Assembly: GCF_021390195.1 (NCBI RefSeq)
Contig: NZ_CP090003.1
Span: forward strand, 2,811,501 to 2,875,500
DNA from: Flagellimonas sp. CMM7
Lineage (GTDB): Bacteria; Bacteroidota; Bacteroidia; Flavobacteriales; Flavobacteriaceae
DNA length: 64,000 nucleotides
Reading direction: 5' to 3'
Below are positions 28,209 through 36,730 of this stretch, piece by piece. The translations under genes were made by a program, and so were the position numbers. Position 1 is the stretch's first letter. Each line of letters starts with the position of its first letter. The notes beneath the pieces were generated by a model. It was not told the DNA's origin. It worked only from the letters and a program-made list of their open reading frames with translations, and searched no databases.

Positions 28209-28919
28209 TTATGATTTGAAAGAAAGTTTTGCCAAATAGTCGTAATGTTCTCCCTCACTTACAAGTTTACAGTCAAAATCGTGGGCTGCACAAGCATTTT
28301 GTAAAGTCGTAAAATCAAGGTAAAGCCACTCAAAGGAAGGGCTTTTCTGATTCTTGTACTCCATGACAAAGGTTACTTCACCATAATAATCACCACTGTT
28401 TGGAATCCAAAATCCACCATCTTCGTCTTGGTCAAACATATAAACGATATTGCTGGAATCCAATAAAATTTGCCCGTTTGGCAGTAACAATGACTTTAAA
28501 TGATTTAAAAAAGAGCTTAGATTATTTAGTTTTCCAGCTAAACCAATACCATTCATAAGCAGTAAAAGTGTATCGAATTTTGAGTCGTTATAATCAAGAA
28601 ACAAACTGTGGACTGAAGATTTAACACCTCTATTTTTACAAACTTCAATCGCCCCTTTTGAAGCATCCAAAGCGGTAACCTCAAATCCCTTTTTTTGTAG
28701 GTACAGGGTGTGGTTCCCAGCTCCACAACCAATATCAAGAACGGTTCCTTTTGCTAGGTTTAATGCTTTTTGTTCTAACAATGGCATTTCTTTAAAACCC
28801 CTGAACAAATAGGGTAATGGTATACTGTCTTCTTCATCCAAGGATGAATAGGTCTTAATATCTTCCGTATAATTCCCTGAATGATAGTCCAGTAAAGCTG
28901 TTCCAATAATATCCGACAT
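28209..28919 (-). CDS. Class I SAM-dependent methyltransferase
   Basis: This 236-residue cytoplasmic enzyme has SAM motif I as V-L-D-I-G-C-G-A-G-N near 60-69, motif II as V-T-A-L-D-A-S near 83-89 and a F-D-T-L-L-L-L-M-N-G motif IV-like segment near 122-131. The fold is complete. The substrate is not evident, and no neighbour points to a pathway. It lies 42 bases upstream of the metalloprotease gene on the same strand. Confidence 0.85.
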   Translation of the reverse strand: MSDIIGTALLDYHSGNYTEDIKTYSSLDEEDSIPLPYLFRGFKEMPLLEQKALNLAKGTVLDIGCGAGNHTLYLQKKGFEVTALDASKGAIEVCKNRGVKSSVHSLFLDYNDSKFDTLLLLMNGIGLAGKLNNLSSFLNHLKSLLLPNGQILLDSSNIVYMFDQDEDGGFWIPNSGDYYGEVTFVMEYKNQKSPSFEWLYLDFTTLQNACAAHDFDCKLVSEGEHYDYLAKLSFKS

Positions 28920-29001
28920 AAATTAAAATGGTTGATGCAAAAATGGGACTTTATTAATAGATAAAGGTTTAAATGAAAAGTGTTTTTTATGTTTGTCTTT
29001 C

Positions 29002-29496
29002 ATGAAAGAGGAATTAGAGGAATTGCCAAAGAAGGCAAAGGAAAAACACGCTGAAAACAAGAAGTTTTTCACAAAACTGAGAAAGCGTCCGCCGAAGAAC
29101 TTGGATTACGTGATGAGTGAACTGCATGAGGCCGAGTTTGAAAAAACAGATTGTCTTACTTGTGCCAATTGCTGCAAAACAACGGGCCCTCTTTTTACCA
29201 ACACGGATGTGGATAGAATTGCAAAACATTTTAGAACAAAGCCCTCAAAGTTTATTGACCAATATTTAAGGGTAGATGAAGAAAATGATTATGTGTTAAA
29301 AGAAGTGCCCTGTACTTTTTTGGGAACTTATAATTATTGCTCCATTTATAATGTTAGGCCAAAAGCATGTAGAGAATTTCCCCATACAGATCGGAAAAAG
29401 TTCCATCAGATAAGCAATCTTACCTTAAAAAACGTGGCTATATGCCCTGCCGCTTTTAACATTGTTGAAGAAATGAAAAAGAAAGTAAAGCTTTAA
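29002..29496 (+). CDS. YkgJ-family cysteine cluster protein
   Basis: The product of about 164 residues has a Lys/Glu-rich N-terminal helix followed by the CxxCxxCC-type cluster (C-L-T-C-A-N-C-C near 52-59). A later C-T-F-L-G-T-Y-N-Y-C and C-R-E-F-P-H complete the pattern of the YkgJ/UPF0153 family, thought to bind zinc or an iron-sulfur cluster. I use the ATG at 29002. A TTG three codons earlier (28993) is possible but less likely. The role is unknown. Confidence 0.82.
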   Translation: MKEELEELPKKAKEKHAENKKFFTKLRKRPPKNLDYVMSELHEAEFEKTDCLTCANCCKTTGPLFTNTDVDRIAKHFRTKPSKFIDQYLRVDEENDYVLKEVPCTFLGTYNYCSIYNVRPKACREFPHTDRKKFHQISNLTLKNVAICPAAFNIVEEMKKKVKL

Positions 29497-29517
29497 TGAT
29501 TTCTTATATTTGAGAAT

Positions 29518-30354
29518 ATGGATCAGATAATCACCTATTTTGAAAATATTCCGGCACTGCACAGAAGCCTTATCCTAGTTGGGGGAATTACGTTCTTCTG
29601 GATTTTGGAAGGGATAGTGCCTCTTTTTAGTGTTAAGTATAAGAAATGGCGTCATTCTGTTCCTAATTTTTTCTTTACCCTCACGACCATTATTATTAAT
29701 TTTCCCCTCGCTTTTTTGTTGTTGAAAACATCAGATTGGGCAGTAGAAAACCAATTTGGAATTATAAACTGGCTTCCAGAAATGCCGCTGTGGCTCTATG
29801 TTGCTCTTGGAGTTATGCTTCTCGACTTAATTGGAGCGTATACTGCGCATTTAGTGGAGCATAAAGTAAAACCACTTTGGATGGTTCATTTGGTCCATCA
29901 TTCAGATCATAATGTAGATACCACTACGGCAAACAGACATCACCCATTGGAAAGTTTAATTCGGTATATTTTTACTTTAATAGGTGTTTTTCTGGTTGGT
30001 GCCCCTATTGGTATCATCATGCTGTATCAAAGTCTGTCCGTTGTTCTTTCACAGTTTAACCATGCCAATATTCGATTACCCAAGAAAGTAGATAATGCAA
30101 TAAGTTGGTTGATTGTAAGTCCAGATATGCACAAGGTACATCATCATTATAGATTACCCTTTACAGATTCCAACTACGGTAACATTTTCTCTATTTGGGA
30201 TAGACTATTCGGAACCTTCATGAAAATGGACGTTGATGCAATTGTTTATGGAGTGGATACTTTTCCAGATGAAAAAGAAAATAGTAGTATTATAGGCTTG
30301 CTGAAACAACCTTTTCATAAATACAGAAGGCCTACCACTTCTGAGTCTGAGTAA
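29518..30354 (+). CDS. Sterol desaturase / fatty acid hydroxylase family membrane protein
   Basis: This 278-residue integral membrane di-iron enzyme has the histidine motifs of the family in order: H-L-V-E-H near 117-121, H-L-V-H-H near 128-132, R-H-H near 145-147 and H-K-V-H-H-H near 207-212. Hydrophobic helices occur at about 17-37, 48-68, 86-106 and 153-178. Relatives hydroxylate or desaturate lipids such as carotenoids, sterols or ornithine lipids. No lipid pathway gene is adjacent. It starts 21 bases after the YkgJ-like gene and may share its transcript. Confidence 0.88.
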   Translation: MDQIITYFENIPALHRSLILVGGITFFWILEGIVPLFSVKYKKWRHSVPNFFFTLTTIIINFPLAFLLLKTSDWAVENQFGIINWLPEMPLWLYVALGVMLLDLIGAYTAHLVEHKVKPLWMVHLVHHSDHNVDTTTANRHHPLESLIRYIFTLIGVFLVGAPIGIIMLYQSLSVVLSQFNHANIRLPKKVDNAISWLIVSPDMHKVHHHYRLPFTDSNYGNIFSIWDRLFGTFMKMDVDAIVYGVDTFPDEKENSSIIGLLKQPFHKYRRPTTSESE

Positions 30355-30377
30355 AAACGCTTTCAGAAACCTTTAAT

Positions 30378-30549
30378 ATGAAGCACAAAGAGATAGATAT
30401 TCCTTGTAATGATGGGTTTGTGCTTAAAGGGACTATTTATTCTGCTAGCACTGATTTTAAACAAAAAGAAAGTACTTATCATTAATTCGGCCACTGTGGT
30501 AAGTAAGGATTTGTACAAAAATTATGCCTTGTACTATGATTCTGTTTAA
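30378..30549 (+). pseudogene. Remnant of an alpha/beta-hydrolase gene
   Basis: From the ATG at 30378 the reading M-K-H-K-E-I-D-I-P-C-N-D-G-F-V-L-K-G-T looks like the N-terminus of a predicted alpha/beta hydrolase. The frame ends early after Y-H. Shifting by one base restores K-V-L-I-I-N-S-A-T-V-V-S-K-D-L-Y-K-N-Y-A, the expected next strand (normally N-S-A-T-G), which stops at 30549. The nucleophile and the rest of the enzyme are missing. This is a frameshifted and truncated pseudogene. Confidence 0.6.
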
Positions 30550-30572
30550 AGTTTTGTAAAACGTTGGCGATG

Positions 30573-31799
30573 CTAATCGTAGATTAAATATTTAGCTCTT
30601 ATTTTTTTGAAAGCTTCCAGGTCTTCTTGCCAAGTGGCTTTTATTTCTGATTCACTTAACCCCTCTTCAATTTGTTTTTGTAACTCGGGTGTTCCAGCAT
30701 GTTTGGTAAAGGATTTGGTAATAAAGAACTTTGACTTGTCCACAGTATTCATATATGCATCAAGTAGCCATCGCAAAGAAACTGATTCTATTCGTTCAGA
30801 CTGAGATAAATCTCTACCATAGGAAGTTTTACCCTGTTCTTTTGGATGTTTGGAACCAAAATTAGGTTTAGGTACATAGGTAAAATCATATTGGGCGCTA
30901 TCCAAAAAAGAAGCACCATACCGTTGAAACTGAAATTCAGTTCCACGACCAGCATTAACATTGGTGCCTTCAAACAACCCTAAACTAGGATAAAGGTTAA
31001 TGGAAACATCATTTGGAAGGTTGGGGGAGGGCCTTATTGGGATATGATATTTGGAGTTATGACTGTAATTTTTGAGTGGAATTACACTCAAATCAGCAGT
31101 GATGCCTCCTTTTAACCATCCTTCAGAATTAAGCATTTTTGCATATTCACCAATTGTCATCCCATATACCAGAGGAATTGTGGTCATGCCTAAAAAACCG
31201 GTATGTTCTTTTTTCATGGTTGGGCCATCAACGTATTGCCCATTTGGGTTTGGTCTGTCCAGGACAATAATGGGAATGTTACTTTCTGCGCAGGCCTCCA
31301 TTACCAGCTGTAATGTAGCGATATAGGTGTAAAACCGTACTCCAACATCCTGAATGTCAAAAACGACAAGATCAAGTCCTTCTAATTGTTCTTTGGAAGG
31401 TTTTTTGTTTTTTCCGTGAAGAGAAAAAATGGGAAGTCCCGTTTTGGAATCGACACCATCTTCTACATGTTCACCCGCATCAGCTTTTCCACGAAAGCCA
31501 TGTTCTGGAGCAAAGACCTTTTTAATGTTAACCTGCAAAGAGAGCAAAGAATCTACCAGATGTGTATGTCCATTTTCTTTGAAAACCACACTGGTTTGGT
31601 TGGCAACAACCCCAACAATTTTGTTTTTGAGCAGTGGAAGGTATGCTTGCGTTCTATTGGCAGCAACAGTGATTCTTGGTATAGAATCTGTTTCTCCGTT
31701 TATAGCTGTGAGCTTACTTTCTTTTTCCTGTCCCCTACATGAAGAAAACAGTAAAACCAACAATAAAACTGTACTTTTGAAAATAGAAAAAATGGGCAT
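30573..31799 (-). CDS. Exo-beta-N-acetylmuramidase NamZ family (DUF1343) lipoprotein
   Basis: This 408-residue protein has a lipoprotein signal ending F-S-S-C (Cys21). A single DUF1343/NamZ domain (GH171) follows. Family segments include K-I-V-G-V-V-A-N-Q-T-S-V near 58-69, F-A-P-E-H-G-F-R-G near 95-103, V-F-D-I-Q-D-V-G-V-R-F-Y-T-Y near 146-159, L-D-R-P-N-P-N-G near 179-186 and F-E-G-T-N-V-N-A-G-R-G-T near 275-286. NamZ removes terminal MurNAc from peptidoglycan fragments, so it points to cell-wall recycling. The divergent permease gene starts three bases from its start codon. Confidence 0.88.
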   Translation of the reverse strand: MPIFSIFKSTVLLLVLLFSSCRGQEKESKLTAINGETDSIPRITVAANRTQAYLPLLKNKIVGVVANQTSVVFKENGHTHLVDSLLSLQVNIKKVFAPEHGFRGKADAGEHVEDGVDSKTGLPIFSLHGKNKKPSKEQLEGLDLVVFDIQDVGVRFYTYIATLQLVMEACAESNIPIIVLDRPNPNGQYVDGPTMKKEHTGFLGMTTIPLVYGMTIGEYAKMLNSEGWLKGGITADLSVIPLKNYSHNSKYHIPIRPSPNLPNDVSINLYPSLGLFEGTNVNAGRGTEFQFQRYGASFLDSAQYDFTYVPKPNFGSKHPKEQGKTSYGRDLSQSERIESVSLRWLLDAYMNTVDKSKFFITKSFTKHAGTPELQKQIEEGLSESEIKATWQEDLEAFKKIRAKYLIYD

Positions 31800-31802
31800 T
31801 CG

Positions 31803-33044
31803 TTGAATTTAGAATTGTTTATAGCCAAGCGCCTGATTACAGGGAAGGAGCATAAAATTAGCATTTCCGCCCCTATAATAAAAATTGCCATTGCGGCTAT
31901 TGCAATTGGTATTGTAATGATGCTTATTGCCATTGCTACTGGAGTGGGGCTAAAACACAAGATTAGAGAGAAAGTTGCTGCTTTTAACGGTCATATTCAA
32001 ATTTCAAATTACGATAACAATACTTCTGAAGTTTCAGTAGCCCCAGTTTCTTTAGAGCAAGATTTTTATCCCAAATTCAAAGATGTTGAAGGGGTTTCCC
32101 ATGTTCAGGCAGTAGCAACCAAAGGCGGAATTATAAGAACAGAAGACACCTTTGAAGGTATGCTCGCCAAAGGAGTGGGCCAAGACTATAATTGGACTGT
32201 TTTTGAAGAATACATTGTTGATGGAAGATTACCGGATTATTCAGGAAAACTGAATGATGAGGTATTGGTATCGAGGATGATGGCAAATCGGTTGCAACTA
32301 AAAGTTGATGATTCTTTTTTCTCTTTTTTCTTAAAAGATGGCGATGCATCCAGGGTTCCCAATAATAGAAGGTTCAAAATTACGGGGATTTATGATAGTG
32401 GTTTTGAAGAGTTTGATGCTACCTATGTCTTTGTGGACATTCGGCATATACAGCGAATGAACAAATGGACATCCAACGAAATAGGTAATTTTGAAGTATT
32501 TCTGGAAGATTTTGACCAACTTGAAGAGAAAAGCAATGAAATCTATGGAAAAACACTCTCCGATCTAGATACCCAAAATATTAAAACCAAATACTTCAGA
32601 ATCTTTGAATGGATCAGCCTGTTCGATTTTAATATTGCACTTATCATTGGGATAATGATCATTGTAGGGGGAATAAACATGATTACAGCGCTCTTAGTGC
32701 TCATTTTGGAGCGAACCCAAATGATTGGAGTCTTAAAAGCTTTAGGTTCTGAGAATTGGAGCATTCGTAAAGTGTTTTTGTATAATGCTACCTACTTGAT
32801 AGCGATTGGGTTGCTATGGGGCAATGGTATTGGTTTGGCATTGCTCTGCCTTCAAGATAAATTCCGGTTGTTTAAATTTCCCAATCCTGAGGAATACTAT
32901 ATCGAGTATATTCCAGTGCATATTGATATTTCCACGGTTCTGTTGTTAAATCTTGGAGTAATGTTACTATGCTTGGTCATGCTTTTAGTACCCTCCTACA
33001 TCATAACCAAAATAACTCCGGTCAAGGCAATTAAATTTGAATAG
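31803..33044 (+). CDS. FtsX/LolC-E-like ABC transporter permease
   Basis: The 413-residue protein has an N-terminal transmembrane helix (about 25-47), a large periplasmic MacB-type domain (48-265) and three C-terminal helices (about 272-298, 318-343 and 375-402). This is the layout of lipoprotein-releasing LolC/LolE permeases. The start is TTG at 31803. No in-frame ATG gives the N-terminal family sequence, so TTG is preferred. No ATPase gene is adjacent, and the partner must be elsewhere. A role in lipoprotein transport to the outer membrane is inferred from family. Confidence 0.85.
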   Translation: MNLELFIAKRLITGKEHKISISAPIIKIAIAAIAIGIVMMLIAIATGVGLKHKIREKVAAFNGHIQISNYDNNTSEVSVAPVSLEQDFYPKFKDVEGVSHVQAVATKGGIIRTEDTFEGMLAKGVGQDYNWTVFEEYIVDGRLPDYSGKLNDEVLVSRMMANRLQLKVDDSFFSFFLKDGDASRVPNNRRFKITGIYDSGFEEFDATYVFVDIRHIQRMNKWTSNEIGNFEVFLEDFDQLEEKSNEIYGKTLSDLDTQNIKTKYFRIFEWISLFDFNIALIIGIMIIVGGINMITALLVLILERTQMIGVLKALGSENWSIRKVFLYNATYLIAIGLLWGNGIGLALLCLQDKFRLFKFPNPEEYYIEYIPVHIDISTVLLLNLGVMLLCLVMLLVPSYIITKITPVKAIKFE

Positions 33045-33106
33045 TGGCCAATAACTTTAGTGGTCTTTTTTGGGCAATATTGATATGGTCGCACAACTCA
33101 AAAAAC

Positions 33107-33114
33107 TATCTTTG
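33107..33114 (+). promoter_or_regulatory. Candidate promoter -7 box of the cysteine synthase-like gene
   Basis: TATCTTTG is a perfect TAnnTTTG box ending eight bases before the ATG at 33123. As with queE, this implies a very short or absent 5' leader. Confidence 0.45.
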
Positions 33115-33122
33115 CCACCATT

Positions 33123-34103
33123 ATGGAATATGCAAATAACATTCTTGAAACCATTGGTAATACCCCATTGGTAAAACTCAATAAATTGACTGCCGACCTT
33201 CCTTGCATGGTCTTGGCTAAGTACGAAACTTTTAACCCAGGAAACTCCGTAAAGGATAGAATGGCGCTTCAAATGGTAGAAGATGCTGAGGCTTCTGGAG
33301 TTTTAAAGCCAGGTGGTACGATTATCGAGGGAACTTCAGGAAATACAGGAATGGGGCTGGCTTTGGCAGCAGTGGTCAAAGGGTATAAAATGATTTGTGT
33401 CATCAGTGACAAACAATCAAAAGAAAAAATAGATATTCTTAAAGCTGTTGGGAGCGAAGTGCATGTTTGTCCCACAGATGTAGCTCCAGAGGACCCTAAA
33501 AGCTATTATTCCACAGCTAGACGTTTATCCACGGAAATTCCAAACTCTTGGTATGTAAACCAGTATGATAACCCAAGTAACGCCAAAGCACATTATCAGA
33601 GTACGGGGCCTGAAATATGGAATCAGACCGCTGGAAAAGTGACCCATTTTGTAGTGGGAGTCGGCACGGGTGGAACGGTTTCAGGCGTTGGTAAATATCT
33701 TAAAGAACAAAATCCGAATATTAAGGTTTGGGGAATTGATACCTACGGTTCTGTGTTTAAAAAATATCATGAGACCGGTATTTTTGATGAAAATGAAATT
33801 TATCCATACGTTACCGAAGGGATAGGGGAAGATATTTTGCCTAAGAACGTTGATTTTGATATTATCGATGGTTTTACTAAAGTAACGGACAAGGATGCAG
33901 CAGTTTATACACAACGCTTGGCAAAAGAAGAAGGTATGTTCTTGGGTAACTCTGCGGGAGCGGCAATAAAGGGACTGTTGCAGTTGGAAGAACATTTTTC
34001 CAAAGATGATGTGGTAGTAGTTTTATTCCATGATCATGGTAGTCGTTATGTGGGTAAGATGTTCAATGATGATTGGATGCGAGAGAAGGGATATATAGAC
34101 TAA
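33123..34103 (+). CDS. Cysteine synthase family PLP enzyme
   Basis: This 326-residue fold-type II PLP enzyme has I-G-N-T-P-L-V-K-L near 11-19, the PLP lysine in N-P-G-N-S-V-K-D-R (Lys44), a phosphate loop E-G-T-S-G-N-T-G near 68-75 and G-V-G-T-G-G-T-V-S-G near 180-189. It could be O-acetylserine sulfhydrylase (CysK/CysM-like) or the catalytic core of cystathionine beta-synthase. The unusual C-terminal H-D-H-G-S-R-Y-V-G-K-M segment resembles CBS-type enzymes more than typical CysK. No CBS regulatory domain is present. Genome context does not decide between the two. Confidence 0.88.
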   Translation: MEYANNILETIGNTPLVKLNKLTADLPCMVLAKYETFNPGNSVKDRMALQMVEDAEASGVLKPGGTIIEGTSGNTGMGLALAAVVKGYKMICVISDKQSKEKIDILKAVGSEVHVCPTDVAPEDPKSYYSTARRLSTEIPNSWYVNQYDNPSNAKAHYQSTGPEIWNQTAGKVTHFVVGVGTGGTVSGVGKYLKEQNPNIKVWGIDTYGSVFKKYHETGIFDENEIYPYVTEGIGEDILPKNVDFDIIDGFTKVTDKDAAVYTQRLAKEEGMFLGNSAGAAIKGLLQLEEHFSKDDVVVVLFHDHGSRYVGKMFNDDWMREKGYID

Positions 34104-34180
34104 ATTTTCTTTACATTAGAATCAAAATCAGCCAATATGTACAGAGCGATTTTGATTTATGGATTGATTAATACCAAATA

Positions 34181-34957
34181 ATGGTACACCTTAAAAAAGA
34201 AAATTGTACTGCAGGGATTGATAAAGGTGAACTTGTAAGCTTTATAGCTGAAGAACATGAATTTATTCACCAAAAAGGAAGTCCTGGCTGGCGAAGTGCA
34301 GATACGGAGATGTTCCCTATTATTGGGCCATTGAATGAAATTGACTTTAGAGTACAGGTGCCGCGAGGAAATGGAGCAATTCAAGATCAACATGGATTGT
34401 TGCGCGAATTGGAATACGAATTAATTTCTCAAACAGAAACATCAGCAGTTTTCAGAAAAGAATATGAAATGGGAACACGGGTCAGAAACTCTAAATTCCC
34501 TAAAAAATCGAACAAGGAATGGTTGTTTTGGCCATATACCTTTGCTTTTGAAAAGTCTTTTGAGTTAAAGAAAGATAATTTAGAAATCACCTTCACCATT
34601 TCTGGGGAACGGGATATGCCCTTTATGTTAGGGTATCATCCTGCATTTAAACTACATATTGCAAATCCTGTAATTCTTGCTGATAGCAAGGAAATTACTT
34701 TGGATGAGGTATTGGCGGTTGGAAGCAGAGCTTTACAAGTTGAAAATTGTAAATCAATTACTTTAAAGGATAAGAAAGATATCACCATAAAAACCGAAGG
34801 TTTTAAACATTTTATGTGTTGGACGGAGGTTAGAAACATGGTTTGCATAGAACCAATTACTTTTTATCCATACGCAGTTGCACAAAGAGAATTGCATACA
34901 GGTTTTGACTATATAAAACATGGAGATAGTATATTTAGTGTAAAACTATTTGTGTAA
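34181..34957 (+). CDS. Aldose 1-epimerase family protein
   Basis: This 258-residue beta-sandwich protein belongs to the galactose mutarotase-like family. Family segments include E-F-I-H-Q-K-G-S-P-G-W-R near 27-38, F-P-I-I-G-P-L near 46-52, the catalytic histidine region Q-D-Q-H-G-L-L-R near 68-75, and M-L-G-Y-H-P-A-F near 148-155 with the second histidine. A C-terminal C-I-E-P-I-T carries the likely glutamate. The substrate sugar is not known. It is transcribed on its own. Confidence 0.85.
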   Translation: MVHLKKENCTAGIDKGELVSFIAEEHEFIHQKGSPGWRSADTEMFPIIGPLNEIDFRVQVPRGNGAIQDQHGLLRELEYELISQTETSAVFRKEYEMGTRVRNSKFPKKSNKEWLFWPYTFAFEKSFELKKDNLEITFTISGERDMPFMLGYHPAFKLHIANPVILADSKEITLDEVLAVGSRALQVENCKSITLKDKKDITIKTEGFKHFMCWTEVRNMVCIEPITFYPYAVAQRELHTGFDYIKHGDSIFSVKLFV

Positions 34958-35055
34958 GGTATTTCCTCTAAAAATAAATGTTAAGAAAATCACAATTTTT
35001 ATAAACTTCCCTTCGTTATATTAAGTATCTTAGTAGAAGTAATTTTACGAAAAAC

Positions 35056-35238
35056 ATGTTCAGAAATTTTATTGAGAGAGTAGGAGCAATGAATTGCATT
35101 ATGCTCTTGGTAGTGATATCAATTATCATTGTCTCAGAAGTACTTTTCCTTCAAGGAAACAAGATGGATGCTATTTTTATAGCATTTTGGGCACCAACCA
35201 TTTTAGGTTTTATGAATTATTTGAAATATAAGAAATAA
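35056..35238 (+). CDS. Small two-helix membrane protein
   Basis: This 60-residue protein has two hydrophobic segments (about 14-34 and 40-54) and a basic C-terminal Y-K-K-K end. I do not recognise a family. Its stop overlaps the start of a second, 31-residue membrane peptide by one base (TAATG), which supports translation of both. The function is unknown. Confidence 0.5.
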   Translation: MFRNFIERVGAMNCIMLLVVISIIIVSEVLFLQGNKMDAIFIAFWAPTILGFMNYLKYKK

Positions 35239-35333
35239 TGGATTTTGTCTTAGGTTATTCCATTTTAGTTGCAGTAATATTTCTTGCCTGGGTGCTTTTT
35301 GTTGTGCGTATGTATAAGAAAATTAAAGACTAA
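35238..35333 (+). CDS. Micro membrane protein coupled to the preceding gene
   Basis: This 31-residue reading frame encodes one transmembrane helix (about 5-24) followed by a basic tail (R-M-Y-K-K-I-K-D). Its ATG shares a base with the stop of the 60-residue protein (TAATG), the usual sign of translational coupling. It is too short for most gene callers. Whether the peptide is made is unproven. Confidence 0.4.
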   Translation: MDFVLGYSILVAVIFLAWVLFVVRMYKKIKD

Positions 35334-35347
35334 TTTTACTTGTTTTA

Positions 35348-36730
35348 CTAAGTTTCAAAAACGGTTTTCACTTTACTCATCTCATCATTTCTTAATAAGT
35401 AGGAATTGAGTATTCTCTCTGTTTCAACTGTGTTTTTTTGTGGAACAATAAAGGCTTCTATATCAGTTAGTGAAGAAACTTCCAATTGCTGATCAATGAA
35501 CCCATACCCTCTATACATACCTTCCATAATAAGAACAACAGCATTTTCGTCTTCATTTCTACCTTTTTCCTTAATAATTCTAACCTCAGACTGTATAGCT
35601 TTCATGTCTTTAATAGCAGCTTCGACTTTTTTGTTATACAGGGGTATGGGCTCATCACCCCTACATACCCCGTCACAAGAAGTTAATTCATGATGGGAGC
35701 ATGCCGCATTGGTCTCTTGTAAATGACAATATTTTGGACAGAGCGCAAACACTTTGCATATTTCATGTAAATAGGCCCTGCAATCTGTTTGATTGTAGAA
35801 TATTTTAAGCGGATTTGGAACTCCTTTTATAACATTAAAAGCCAAGTGGATAATTCCTTTTCTATCCTCATACGCAAATATGGCATACTTCTTTACAATT
35901 CGTTTTTGGGCTCTGTTGTACGGTGGAAAGTGTTTTTTTATTTCGGCAGATTCCATCAGTAATGCCACAAGTTCACTTCCAGAGAGTTTAAAATCAATAT
36001 CAGCTGTTTCGCTGCACATTTGGGTTTCTTTGGTGCTTTTGTCATAAAAATGACCCAAGACTCTTTTTTTAAGGTTGATCGCCTTCCCTACATAAATAAT
36101 TTCACCCTTCTGATTTTTAAAATAGTAAATGCCTGGCTTCTGCGGAATTTTATTGAAAACAGATTTTGATAAATGGGGAGGTAGGGTAGCTTCTTGGCTT
36201 CTAGCATTCAGAAATTTTTGAAAAACAGTTTCTGAATCAGGCGCTTTAAGTAGTTTTTGAAATAATAAAACCGTTGCATGAGCATCTCCTCTGGCACGGT
36301 GCCTGTCTTTAAGTGGAATGTTAATGGCAGAACACAGTTTACCTAAACTATAGGATTGTAAACCAGGAATAAGTTTACGCGATAAGCGAACGGTACACAG
36401 TTTTTTTCTGGTAAAATCAACCTCTATCTGTCTAAACTCTTCTTTGATAACCCCATAATCAAAGTTTACGGCATGGGCCACAAAAATACTGTCTTTGGTA
36501 ATCTCAAAGACTTTATCTGCAATTTCAGAAAAAGTTGGTGCGTTTTGGACAAGTTGATTGTCAATACCGGTAAGACCGGTTATAAAATGCGGAATGGGGC
36601 ATTGCGGGTTTACCAGAGAGGTGAACTCATCAATAATCTGCTCACCATCGTATTTAAAAACAGCGATTTCGGTAATCTTGTTTCCTTTAATGCCATTGCC
36701 GGTGGTCTCTATGTCTATAATGGTGTACAA
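35348..36730 (-). CDS. DnaQ-like exonuclease fused to GIY-YIG endonuclease domain
   Basis: This 460-residue protein begins with a DEDDh 3'-5' exonuclease domain (1-165). D-I-E-T-T-G near 6-11 holds the first two acidic ligands, H-A-V-N-F-D near 90 follows, and the third motif is H-R-A-R-G-D-A-H near 143-150. A GIY-YIG domain follows (about 198-280) as P-G-I-Y-Y-F then I-I-Y-V-G-K-A and the E/N residues beyond. A Cys-rich stretch near 320-355 (C-P-K-Y-C, C-S-H-H, C-D-G-V-C) may bind zinc. It resembles Cho/UvrC-like repair proteins with epsilon-type exonuclease found in Bacteroidota. A role in nucleotide excision repair is inferred. Confidence 0.88.
   Translation of the reverse strand: MYTIIDIETTGNGIKGNKITEIAVFKYDGEQIIDEFTSLVNPQCPIPHFITGLTGIDNQLVQNAPTFSEIADKVFEITKDSIFVAHAVNFDYGVIKEEFRQIEVDFTRKKLCTVRLSRKLIPGLQSYSLGKLCSAINIPLKDRHRARGDAHATVLLFQKLLKAPDSETVFQKFLNARSQEATLPPHLSKSVFNKIPQKPGIYYFKNQKGEIIYVGKAINLKKRVLGHFYDKSTKETQMCSETADIDFKLSGSELVALLMESAEIKKHFPPYNRAQKRIVKKYAIFAYEDRKGIIHLAFNVIKGVPNPLKIFYNQTDCRAYLHEICKVFALCPKYCHLQETNAACSHHELTSCDGVCRGDEPIPLYNKKVEAAIKDMKAIQSEVRIIKEKGRNEDENAVVLIMEGMYRGYGFIDQQLEVSSLTDIEAFIVPQKNTVETERILNSYLLRNDEMSKVKTVFET

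Noticed and set aside
31386..31806. Two open frames of over 110 codons on the plus strand
   Set aside because: They lie fully antisense to the NamZ-family gene, which has clear family motifs.
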